From: CAYUIS01 sp964444825
GTDB lineage: Bacteria > Chloroflexota > Anaerolineae > B4-G1
Assembly (NCBI GenBank): GCA_964444825.1
Contig: CAYUIS010000192.1
Coordinates: forward strand, 1 to 7,374
Direction: 5' to 3'
Length of the DNA: 7,374 nucleotides
This document shows positions 1-6,012 of the stretch, piece by piece. The position numbers and the translations under genes were made by a program. Position 1 is the stretch's first letter, and every line of letters starts with the position of its first letter. The notes under the pieces are model-generated. The model had not been told where the DNA came from. It was given only the letters and a program-made list of their open reading frames with translations, and searched no databases.

Positions 1-547
1 GGAAGTCATAATTGAGCTTTACGAACTCTACCGGTTCCAGGTCGAAGGGAGACCAATCCTGCCGCCGGACGAGGTAGCGCAGAATCGCCTTGAGGTTTTG
101 CTTGTTGGCAAACTCCAATACAAAGGTCCCACCGGGGGCGAGAACCTGTGCCGCTCCCTGCAATACCGCCGGCGCACTGGCGGCGTGGTGGATGATGCGT
201 ACTGCCGTCACCGTGTCAAAAAGGCCGCGCGCAAAGGGCAAGTCGTAAAAGTCACCGGCGACGTAGATGTACCGGGGTCGACCCCCAGCGCCACCCTCCC
301 CCCATAGTTCCTGGGCCTGGCGCAATTGTGAGAGCGCATAGTCGAAAAACACCACCTCGTCGTAGCCGCTGTAAAGGTCGGCCAAACGCCCATAGCCTGC
401 GCCGATCTCGACCAACCGGCCACCGCTTGGCGGTAGTAAGTGGCGCAGCGCCGCCCGCTCAGCCCCATCCTCGTACTCGCGTCCCTGCCCCCAGAACTCG
501 GTGCGATAGGCAGAGCCCTCATAATCGCAGATTGGAGGCTGAGACAT
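1..547 (-). CDS. Class I SAM-dependent methyltransferase (partial, C-terminus beyond window)
   Basis: Reading the minus strand from ATG at 547 gives 182 codons without a stop up to the window edge. The translation has the Rossmann-fold methyltransferase landmarks in order: motif I VEIGAGYGRL (about residues 46-55, SAM-binding glycines), an acidic end of strand 2 in FFDYA (Asp69), GDFYDLPF (about 98-105, adenine-contacting Asp99), FDTVTAVRIIHHA (110-122) and LAPGGTFVLEF (136-146). This is the Methyltransf_11/25 pattern of small-molecule or ubiE-like enzymes, but the substrate cannot be read from it. The start ATG shares one base with the TGA stop of the upstream ATPase gene (TGATG), and no strong Shine-Dalgarno site precedes it, so translation is probably coupled. 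It is the last visible gene of the four-gene minus-strand operon. Family assignment is firm; the reaction is unknown. Confidence 0.9.
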   Translation of the reverse strand, partial: MSQPPICDYEGSAYRTEFWGQGREYEDGAERAALRHLLPPSGGRLVEIGAGYGRLADLYSGYDEVVFFDYALSQLRQAQELWGEGGAGGRPRYIYVAGDFYDLPFARGLFDTVTAVRIIHHAASAPAVLQGAAQVLAPGGTFVLEFANKQNLKAILRYLVRRQDWSPFDLEPVEFVKLNYDF

Positions 548-1848
548 CAGCCGAAGACACTCCGCAGCAGGGCGGCTGCACTGACCAACGTCTGCGGATC
601 GGAAAGCCATTCGACGATAAACTGGCGATAGCCAGCCTTGACCTGGGGCAATAACTCGCGCACCTCGTCCCGGGCTGAACGCGAGATCCGTTGCAGGGCG
701 CTCTGGTTAGCCCCCAGCCACTCCTCGTACGATTGCGCGTCGGCCATCACGTCGGTCAATTCGGCGATGATCCAATCACCAAACACCCTCGAGAAGAGGG
801 TATACCCATCAGGCTCGGAAGCGATCAAGGCCCGCTTTTCCAGCCGCGTGAGGGTCAGATCGGAACGATGATAGAGTTGCTTTAGTCTATTCGAGGAGAA
901 ACGCTGCTTCCCGGCCTTTCCCTGACGTGCCAGGAGGGCCAGGGCAGAGAGCACGATCCTCTCGCTATCGTCCGAATGGTGCCAGTAGTCGGCCAGACTT
1001 GGGATGGCCTCCTCCCTGAATTCCCGCAGCAGGTATTGTCCTCTATCCTGCGCCGGCATCCCTCTGGCGTGCGCGGCAAAGAGAAAGTGGGCGGCGACCT
1101 GGAGAAAGTATGGATGGCGGCCAGCGACGTCGAACACCAGCGCGCGTTCGGTCGGGGTAAAGTGGACGCCGGTATCCTGGAGGAGCTGCTCAAAAAGGGC
1201 ATCGGCCTCCCCCTCCTCGAAGGCAGGCAGGTTGACGTTGGCAAAGATGTTAAAGAAGGGAGAAGCTCGCACAGCATCAGAGTGGCACAAGGTGATCAGT
1301 TCCTGCCGGCTGGCGGTGATCAAGGCCAGGTTATGATGGATCGCCAAAGCACGCAAGCCGTAGAAAAAGTCGGTGTCAAAGTTGGTATTCTCAGTGACGT
1401 TTTCGAACTCATCCAAAAGCAGGACCAGGTGAAGGTTGGCCTCATCGGCGAGGTAGAAAAGATCATCCAACGTATAACTGTCGATCTCCTCCTGCACGCT
1501 GGCCTGCTCAAACGCGGTTTGAAGCTCCCCGTCATCCAGCTTCCGCGCGACCCGGCGCAAAATCCGGGACCAAAAACGGGTGGGGGTGGTCCGCTGATTC
1601 ACCATCTGCAGATCCGCATAGACAAACAGATAACGAGCTGGGTCCAGCCCGCGGGCGGTTACCGTGGATGGATGCGCGATGTAGTAAAGCAGGGAGGTCT
1701 TGCCCGTACGCCGCTCGCCGACGATGGAACTGGACTCGAACTCGGCGTTCAGCAGGCGGGTATAGACCTGCTCGACCTCGGCCCGCCGGCCAAAGAAACG
1801 GGATGGATTTGAGATGGGATTGCCATACGTGAAAGGGTTGATGGACAT
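547..1848 (-). CDS. Soluble AAA/STAND-like P-loop ATPase (433 aa)
   Basis: The protein opens with NPFTYGNPISNPSRFFGR, an N-terminal signature of AAA_16/novel-STAND ATPases common in Chloroflexota and Cyanobacteria. Walker A is GERRTGKT (residues 44-51, Lys50). Walker B is LVLLLDEFE (141-149, Asp146 and Glu147). A sensor-1-like strand follows in LALITASRQ (174-182), and the HPYFLQ motif (245-250) is typical of STAND/MNS-clade ATPases. Residues about 295-365 look like a winged helix. The last 65 residues are helical and lack a recognisable effector domain. No membrane segment or signal peptide is seen. The ATG at 1848 lies 2 nt after the stop of the 563-residue paralogue, with AAGGA (1854-1858) 5 nt upstream. 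Such proteins act as NTP-driven molecular switches in signalling or defence; the role here is unknown. Its paralogue is its immediate neighbour, so the two may work together or form a mixed oligomer. Confidence 0.85.
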   Translation of the reverse strand: MSINPFTYGNPISNPSRFFGRRAEVEQVYTRLLNAEFESSSIVGERRTGKTSLLYYIAHPSTVTARGLDPARYLFVYADLQMVNQRTTPTRFWSRILRRVARKLDDGELQTAFEQASVQEEIDSYTLDDLFYLADEANLHLVLLLDEFENVTENTNFDTDFFYGLRALAIHHNLALITASRQELITLCHSDAVRASPFFNIFANVNLPAFEEGEADALFEQLLQDTGVHFTPTERALVFDVAGRHPYFLQVAAHFLFAAHARGMPAQDRGQYLLREFREEAIPSLADYWHHSDDSERIVLSALALLARQGKAGKQRFSSNRLKQLYHRSDLTLTRLEKRALIASEPDGYTLFSRVFGDWIIAELTDVMADAQSYEEWLGANQSALQRISRSARDEVRELLPQVKAGYRQFIVEWLSDPQTLVSAAALLRSVFG

Positions 1849-1850
1849 AT

Positions 1851-3542
1851 CTATCCTTTCGTTATGTCAAGATCTATCCTCACACTGGAATCGCTGGCCG
1901 CATATGCGAGGGCCGGACAACATCCTTCGAGATTCTGGGATGTGAGACGAGGCCAGATTGCATCAATGGCAGCGCTGGATGGCGTAGGTGTATCAAGAGG
2001 GCTGGGGACCCTTGTCGGGGTCGCGCTCGGTGTGGGCGTGGGGGTCGATGTTGGGGTCGATGTTGGGGTCATAGTTGGCGTATGCGTCGGCGTCGCGGTA
2101 GGGGCCGGGGTATTGGTCGGAATCTGCAGGGTCGCCTGCTCCTGAGCGCTCTTGGTCTGGAGCGCTGCCAGTTCCGCCCGAACATCGCCAGCGGCGCCTC
2201 GCGCAACCAGGGTCTCCAGGGCCGCAATGGTGCCCGAGATGGCCGTCACGGTGGCCTGGCTCGCACGCCTGGTCTGCTCTGCATTGCGCCAGACGACCGC
2301 GGATAGACCAATCAACAGCAACACCAGTCCAGCCGAGACTCCTACCGACGCCCAGCGCACCCAGTCGCGCCCGGCCGGGAGGGCTGCTTCCCCGGCAAGC
2401 GAGATGCTGCTTTTTACCCATTCCAGCCGCTGGTACTGGTCCACCCACAGGCGCATCAAGTCCACGGTGAAGACGTAGCCACCGTCGGCGAGGCGCAGCA
2501 CTTCCCGCCTCACCAGTTCCTGCAGCGCTCGGCCAATCCCACGGCGAGCGACCTCTATCCCTTGTGCAGAGAGGCCCGAGCGCAGATGATCGATACTGAT
2601 CGGCCGGTTGTTCCCTCGCATCAGGTCGGTCAGCGCTGCCAGGACCACCTTGGCGGCGTCGGAAGCCTCCTCCCAAGCATATTGGAGGCTGGCCATCCCC
2701 TGCTCTGCCGCCTCCCCAAGGACCGCCTCCACGTCTGAGGGCATCACCTCATCACCGCCTTGGCGGGTCCAGCGGGCAAACAGGCGGTTGCACACCAGTT
2801 GCGTGTAATACGGATGCCCGTGGGTGACGTCCAGAATACGCGCCACCGCTCCGGGCGCGACCCGGTAGTGCTCCTTTACCGGCTCGGTGATGAGGGCCTC
2901 GGCTGCCTCCCGGCCGAGAAAACTGATCTTTTTGTACTGGCACAGATTAAACAGCAGCGCAAAATCCTGGCGCATCTCCTCCAACCCGCTGCCCATAGAG
3001 AAAACAAAGGTAAAACGGGGATGGTACTGGATCAGGCTGCGCAAAAGATCAAAGACCCGAGGTTCCAGCCGCCCAGCTTGCACCTGCTCGTGTAGACGGG
3101 CGGCCTCGTCCAGCATCAGCAACAGGTGACCATCCCCCAGGGCCTGCAGGGCATGATCGAGAAAGCCATCCCGGAAACATCCCTCCGGGTCCCGGCGGAA
3201 GTCCTCACGGGAGGGGATGCTCAACCCGATACCCTTGTGCTGGCGGAGCACTCGGACGGCCTGGCGGGCCACACCCCACAACATCTCGCCCAGGCCCTCG
3301 AGCGAAATCCCCTGGAGGTCCACAAAGACAGGCACGTAGCGAGGATCGAGGTGGCGCTCCATCTGATAGAGCACCGAGGTTTTGCCCGTGCGCCGCCCTC
3401 CAAAGAGGACGATGGCGTTATCCTGGTAGCGCCCGACCAGGGTTTCCTTGACAAAACGGAAGACGTCCTGGCGACCAAAGAACATCTCCGCGTCCCGGAT
3501 AGGGTTACCGGCGATGTACGGATTAACAGGTCTTGAATTCAA
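1851..3542 (-). CDS. Membrane-anchored AAA/STAND-like ATPase with Thr-Pro stalk (563 aa)
   Basis: Residues 7-25 carry the NPYIAGNPI...FFGR signature shared with the downstream 433-residue ATPase. Walker A is GGRRTGKT (48-55, Lys54). Walker B is LLLMLDEA (140-147, Asp145 and Glu146). HPYYTQ sits at 243-248, and a winged-helix-like region spans about 290-372. One membrane segment follows at about 395-418 (WASVGVSAGLVLLLIGLSAV), then an Ala/Gln-rich helix that may coil (420-472), a Thr-Pro stalk (474-523), and a 40-residue tail containing a CC pair. The expected topology is ATPase inside, stalk and tail outside. The start codon is TTG at 3542 within TTGA, overlapping the upstream stop by 4 nt. 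No ATG lies before the conserved NPY block, so TTG is the best start. A stalk like this usually carries an outer domain, but here it ends after 40 residues, so the tail may be truncated. The function is unknown. Confidence 0.85.
   Translation of the reverse strand: MNSRPVNPYIAGNPIRDAEMFFGRQDVFRFVKETLVGRYQDNAIVLFGGRRTGKTSVLYQMERHLDPRYVPVFVDLQGISLEGLGEMLWGVARQAVRVLRQHKGIGLSIPSREDFRRDPEGCFRDGFLDHALQALGDGHLLLMLDEAARLHEQVQAGRLEPRVFDLLRSLIQYHPRFTFVFSMGSGLEEMRQDFALLFNLCQYKKISFLGREAAEALITEPVKEHYRVAPGAVARILDVTHGHPYYTQLVCNRLFARWTRQGGDEVMPSDVEAVLGEAAEQGMASLQYAWEEASDAAKVVLAALTDLMRGNNRPISIDHLRSGLSAQGIEVARRGIGRALQELVRREVLRLADGGYVFTVDLMRLWVDQYQRLEWVKSSISLAGEAALPAGRDWVRWASVGVSAGLVLLLIGLSAVVWRNAEQTRRASQATVTAISGTIAALETLVARGAAGDVRAELAALQTKSAQEQATLQIPTNTPAPTATPTHTPTMTPTSTPTSTPTPTPSATPTRVPSPLDTPTPSSAAIDAIWPRLTSQNLEGCCPALAYAASDSSVRIDLDITKG
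1974..2120 (-). repeat. Thr-Pro stalk repeat, partly 12-bp tandem units
   Basis: This low-complexity stretch encodes TPTxTP repeats (about residues 475-523 of the 563-residue ATPase). At the DNA level the plus strand shows GGGGTCGATGTT twice in tandem (2041-2052 and 2053-2064). A third, diverged unit lies at 2065-2076, so the period is 12 bp, or four codons. Such TP stalks are common between membrane anchors and outer domains in Chloroflexota. Repeat slippage could change the stalk length between strains. Confidence 0.75.
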
Positions 3543-4177
3543 GGCAAGGGCAGTCCATCCGGAAGACTCTCGATCTGCACTTTCAGCGGCTGAATGGCCC
3601 CTCGGAGTTCCTGCACCACCGGGTCGAGCCCAGACTCACCCAACTTGATACGCACCGGCACGGTCATCTGGATGGGGATGGTCTGGTTGACGGGCACGCT
3701 CATAAGCACGGGGATGGTCTGGCTGACCGGTACGAGCATGCTGAGCCTGATCGGGAGCTGCATACCGGTAGGCAGGGAAAGGGAGACAGCCCCATTGATC
3801 GACCCCCCTCCGCCCGGCAGATTGAAGCTAGCCGGCATGTACAGCGGCACCGGCGCATTCAACACCACGGTCGTATCCTGCTCGATGGGCAACTGAAAGT
3901 CTATGGGCAGTGGCTGGTCGAGAGGCAGATCAAACTGGATGGGAATAAGTTCGTTTATCTGCACCGTTGTGTCGATCGTGGCCTCGCCCAGCCCGATGAA
4001 CGCATCGTCCAGGCCGGTCAGCAGCGGCTCGACCATTCCGGTCTTGAGCGCAAAGGTGGCCCGCAGGGCGGGTATGCTCACCACGAGCAGCACAACGACC
4101 AGGACAAAGTTGACGACGAACGAGAAGAGAATGGCAATGTCCTTGAACGCATCCCAGAATTTCTTAAGCCGTTCCAT
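3539..4177 (-). CDS. Membrane-anchored Pro/Val/Ile-repeat protein, conserved-hypothetical type (212 aa)
   Basis: A short basic, amphipathic N-terminus (MERLKKFWDAFKD) leads into one membrane segment (about residues 14-38, rich in Val, Leu and Ile), which probably acts as an uncleaved anchor. A 'GMVEPLLTGLDDAFIGLGEA' segment follows. Residues about 76-178 then alternate Pro with beta-branched residues (LPLDQPLPIDFQLPI, VPVSQTIPVLMS, VPVNQTIPIQMT), with a glycine run GGGG near 122-125. This pattern suggests an extended beta structure outside the membrane. I know no named domain; similar Pro/Ile/Val repeat proteins seem typical of Chloroflexota, which I recall rather than can show. The start is well defined: ATG at 4177 has AAGGAGGT 6 nt upstream. 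It is the first gene of the operon, and its stop overlaps the TTG start of the membrane ATPase by 4 nt, suggesting joint synthesis and perhaps a membrane complex. Confidence 0.75.
   Translation of the reverse strand: MERLKKFWDAFKDIAILFSFVVNFVLVVVLLVVSIPALRATFALKTGMVEPLLTGLDDAFIGLGEATIDTTVQINELIPIQFDLPLDQPLPIDFQLPIEQDTTVVLNAPVPLYMPASFNLPGGGGSINGAVSLSLPTGMQLPIRLSMLVPVSQTIPVLMSVPVNQTIPIQMTVPVRIKLGESGLDPVVQELRGAIQPLKVQIESLPDGLPLP
3662..3733 (-). repeat. Two tandem 36-bp units encoding 12-residue VPVxQTIP repeats
   Basis: Units 3698-3733 and 3662-3697 encode VPVSQTIPVLMS and VPVNQTIPIQMT. A third copy starts with VPVRI directly after. In the DNA, GGGGATGGTCTGG recurs exactly 36 bp apart (from 3674 and from 3710). 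This indicates growth of the beta-repeat region of the 212-residue protein by in-frame duplication. Confidence 0.7.
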
Positions 4178-4183
4178 CGCTCG

Positions 4184-4191
4184 ACCTCCTT
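4184..4191 (-). promoter_or_regulatory. Strong ribosome binding site of the four-gene operon
   Basis: AAGGAGGT on the minus strand is fully complementary to the anti-Shine-Dalgarno core and lies 6 nt before the ATG at 4177. It fixes the start of the 212-residue protein. It is also the strongest such site in the operon; later genes rely on overlap or weaker sites. Confidence 0.8.
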
Positions 4192-4255
4192 AATGCTGGT
4201 AGAACGCCAGGCTGGTAGACGATATGTGGGGAGACCGAATACCGCCCCAACGACC

Positions 4256-4284
4256 AGTTTAGCATCATTGGACAAAAAACACAA
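4256..4284 (-). promoter_or_regulatory. Weak sigma-70-like promoter candidate for the ATPase operon
   Basis: On the minus strand TTGTGT (4279-4284) and TAAACT (4256-4261) are 17 nt apart. The match to consensus is only 3/6 and 4/6. Position and spacing fit transcription toward the gene at 4177, but chance is a real alternative. Confidence 0.25.
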
Positions 4285-4329
4285 CCTGGACAGGGCCAGC
4301 GTATATGGTAACCGCATTTAGCGCTCCTA

Positions 4330-4347
4330 GCCCTCGTCCCCGAGGGC
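4330..4347. other. 7-bp GC-rich hairpin between operons
   Basis: GCCCTCG (4330-4336) pairs with CGAGGGC (4341-4347) around a TCCC loop. It lies between the permease gene and the next operon on the minus strand. No T-tract follows on either strand, so it is not a classical intrinsic terminator, though it may slow RNA polymerase or protect an RNA end. Confidence 0.45.
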
Positions 4348-4373
4348 GGCCTTCACGAAATCGAGCTTCAACA

Positions 4374-4410
4374 GGGGATTCTCGTCGCGCAAGGCGCCCC
4401 CGAGACGGGG
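4374..4410. repeat. 37-nt exact direct repeat, copy 1 (left edge of gap)
   Basis: This copy is identical over 37 nt to 4513-4549. It contains an internal palindrome CCCCG-AGA-CGGGG (4398-4410), which extends to a 7-bp stem GCCCCCG/CGGGGGC with the two bases before the gap. Length and internal stem are compatible with a CRISPR-type or other dispersed repeat, but with one copy on each side of unknown sequence no array can be shown. The plainer reading is that the two contig ends overlap by these bases. Confidence 0.6.
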
Positions 4411-4412
4411 GC

Positions 4413-4512
4413 NNNNNNNNNNNNNNNNNNNNNNNNNNNNNNNNNNNNNNNNNNNNNNNNNNNNNNNNNNNNNNNNNNNNNNNNNNNNNNNNNNNNNNNN
4501 NNNNNNNNNNNN
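4413..4512. other. Assembly gap of 100 N
   Basis: Exactly 100 undetermined bases, the customary placeholder for a gap of unknown size. Real length and content are unknown, and linkage of the left and right parts of the window depends on the scaffolding. Confidence 0.98.
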
Positions 4513-4549
4513 GGGGATTCTCGTCGCGCAAGGCGCCCCCGAGACGGGG
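4513..4549. repeat. 37-nt exact direct repeat, copy 2 (right edge of gap)
   Basis: Second copy of the 37-nt sequence at 4374-4410, starting with the first base after the gap. It lies 28 nt past the stop codon of the permease gene. The base after the repeat differs between copies (G then C at the left, C then TGAG at the right). Confidence 0.6.
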
Positions 4550-4577
4550 CTGAGAGCTGTGTCTCGGCCGAGGCCTT

Positions 4578-5822
4578 TTACACGCCGCGCATCAGTGCCC
4601 ACTCGCGGGAAAAGGTGTAGGCCGCCAGCAGGATGGCAACGATGGCATAAATAGCGGCCGCCGTCCACGTCAGCACCAACACCCCGGGCATCACCCCGCC
4701 GCCGAACAGATCCCGCATCGCCACCAACACCCCTACCATCGGCAACGCGTACACGGCCCTGGGAGGGTTGTTGCCTACCGCAAAGGTCGCCACCAGCGCC
4801 AGCCCGGGCAGGAGCAACTGAATAGCGGCCAGGAAAAGATTCGACTCGCGATAGCTCTTGGCAAAGGTGCACACCGCCGCCACCAGGCCGTTCGCCATGG
4901 TCATCAGCGGCAACATCAACAACATCAGCCACACCAGCGCCAAACCCAGATTGCCCAACTGAGCGGCTCCGAATGGGACCAGGCCGCCGCTCGTCTCCGC
5001 CGGCAGAATCGACAGGAAGAATACATAGGCCAGGCTGTCCAGCGACCACAGCCCAATGGTGATGGCGGACACGATGATGCTGACGGTGATTTTACCCAGC
5101 ACAATCCCGATCCGGCTGGATGGGGTGATGAGCAAAGGCTCCATCGTATGCCGCTCCTTCTCCCCGACGGTCATGTCGGCCATCAGCGTCAGGCCACCGC
5201 TAAAGACCCACGAGACCACGGCCATGGTCAAAAAGATGCTGGCAAACAGGGACGAGGGTGCACTGCCCGCCACAACCGGCGTGGCGGCAATGCCCATCGT
5301 TGCCGTCGCCCGGCGCTCCAGCCGGATGGGGTTGATCCAGGCCTGGTCCAAGCCCCGTTCGGACAGCCGATCGGCCAGCACCTCCTGCTCATACGCACGC
5401 AGCGCCTGCTGTATGGAGGTGACGGCAAAGTCAGGCAGCCAGCCACTGCGGCTGCTGGTCAGCGTGAGCGTAACCGGTTCCTCAGCCCGCAGCCGTGCCG
5501 GCGCATCGGAGGGGACCTCGAGCACGGCCATCAGATCCCCGCTCTGCAGCGCCGCCTCTAGATCCGAGGGCGCATCGACCAACTGAAGCAGGATTTGGTC
5601 ATCCAGCTCGGCCACCAAACCCGGCAGTTGGTCCCCATTGACGAGCACAATGGGAAGTCCATCGCGGGTCTGGCGGACGATCTGCCACACCACAAACGCC
5701 CCGCCGACCGCGCCGAGCAAGGGCATCAGGAGCGGCGTGGCGAAAAGGAACAGGAGCGCCCGCCGGTCGCGCAGCAAATCTCGGGCTTCCTTGGCAAAGA
5801 CATAGCGCAGGACCTTAAGCAT
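4578..5822 (-). CDS. ABC-2 type transporter permease, NatB-like (414 aa)
   Basis: The protein starts with a cytoplasmic helix VFAKEARDLLRDRR and a membrane segment at about 22-50. A roughly 140-residue outside domain follows (51-190), then a bundle of further segments (about 191-216, 238-272, 290-320, 327-350, 356-369 and 380-403). Between segments 2 and 3 lies GEKERHTMEPLLITP (220-234), the conserved cytoplasmic motif of NatB/ABC2_membrane_3 exporters that contacts the ATPase. The substrate may be Na+, a drug or a lipid; the sequence does not say. ATG at 5822 has GAGGTG (5830-5835) 7 nt upstream. No ABC ATPase gene is adjacent: downstream are the repeat and gap, upstream only a 24-codon ORF. 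The partner must lie elsewhere, in the gap, or have been lost. The length is normal for the family. Confidence 0.9.
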   Translation of the reverse strand: MLKVLRYVFAKEARDLLRDRRALLFLFATPLLMPLLGAVGGAFVVWQIVRQTRDGLPIVLVNGDQLPGLVAELDDQILLQLVDAPSDLEAALQSGDLMAVLEVPSDAPARLRAEEPVTLTLTSSRSGWLPDFAVTSIQQALRAYEQEVLADRLSERGLDQAWINPIRLERRATATMGIAATPVVAGSAPSSLFASIFLTMAVVSWVFSGGLTLMADMTVGEKERHTMEPLLITPSSRIGIVLGKITVSIIVSAITIGLWSLDSLAYVFFLSILPAETSGGLVPFGAAQLGNLGLALVWLMLLMLPLMTMANGLVAAVCTFAKSYRESNLFLAAIQLLLPGLALVATFAVGNNPPRAVYALPMVGVLVAMRDLFGGGVMPGVLVLTWTAAAIYAIVAILLAAYTFSREWALMRGV

Positions 5823-5889
5823 CTAGGCTCACCTCGGGATGTTCCCGCTCCCAGAACTGGTAATGGCGTGCCCAATAGACAAGAACCAT
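5815..5889 (-). CDS. 24-codon ORF overlapping the permease start (leader peptide or gene remnant)
   Basis: ATG at 5889 follows GGGAGGT (5898-5904) with an 8-nt spacer. The reading frame ends at a TAA that overlaps the permease ATG by 8 nt. The predicted peptide has aromatic and charged residues (YWARHYQFWEREHPE) and no signal or membrane segment. An overlap of this kind is usual between adjacent genes of an ABC operon. It could therefore be a translational-coupling leader for the permease, or the surviving end of a lost upstream gene such as the missing ATPase. It matches no family I know. An in-frame TAG at about 5922 rules out a longer protein. Confidence 0.4.
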   Translation of the reverse strand: MVLVYWARHYQFWEREHPEVSLDA

Positions 5890-5916
5890 TTGTGTTGACC
5901 TCCCGCTTGTTGCTGA

Positions 5917-5945
5917 ATTCTACCCTGCCCAGTCGCGGCGTGCAA
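5917..5945 (-). promoter_or_regulatory. Sigma-70-like promoter for the permease transcript
   Basis: On the minus strand TTGCAC (5940-5945) and TAGAAT (5917-5922, 5/6 to consensus) are separated by 17 nt. Initiation would fall near 5910, about 20 nt before the ATG of the 24-codon ORF. The -35 box is weak (3/6), but spacing and location fit well. Confidence 0.45.
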
Positions 5946-5977
5946 GTCATCGCTTTTCCTGCACCCTGATTTTGCTT

Positions 5978-6006
5978 TTGACTTCTCCCCAACTTGGGAC
6001 TATACT
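5978..6006 (+). promoter_or_regulatory. Near-consensus sigma-70 promoter (TTGACT-17-TATACT)
   Basis: TTGACT (5978-5983) and TATACT (6001-6006) each match consensus at 5 of 6 positions, with the ideal 17-nt spacer. This is the best promoter in the window. Initiation is expected near 6013. It points away from the permease gene, into the structured region at 6013-6143 and the accessory genes beyond. Confidence 0.65.
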
Positions 6007-6012
6007 AACACC

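Noticed and set aside
976..1812. 278-codon plus-strand ORF
   Set aside because: Antisense shadow of the 433-residue ATPase, whose Walker and HPYFLQ motifs are clear; the plus-strand translation has no recognisable motif.
1843..1875. TTGACA on the minus strand just before the 433-residue ATPase
   Set aside because: No -10 box at usable spacing, and the genes are tightly joined, so an internal promoter is unlikely.
1993..2676. 227-codon minus-strand ORF
   Set aside because: Alternative frame inside the 563-residue ATPase, low complexity, without motifs.
3533..4321. 262-codon plus-strand ORF
   Set aside because: Antisense to the 212-residue protein. Its His/Gly/Asp-rich text follows from the repeat codons of the real gene on the minus strand.
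4374..4549. CRISPR array call
   Set aside because: Only two copies, separated by unknown sequence; no spacer is visible and no cas gene is in the window.
4327..5049. Minus-strand ORF crossing the gap, ending in PLLKLDFVKAALGDEG
   Set aside because: Right of the gap it lies in the wrong frame of the permease gene and it passes through 100 N. The piece left of the gap reads like protein but has no start or upstream evidence.
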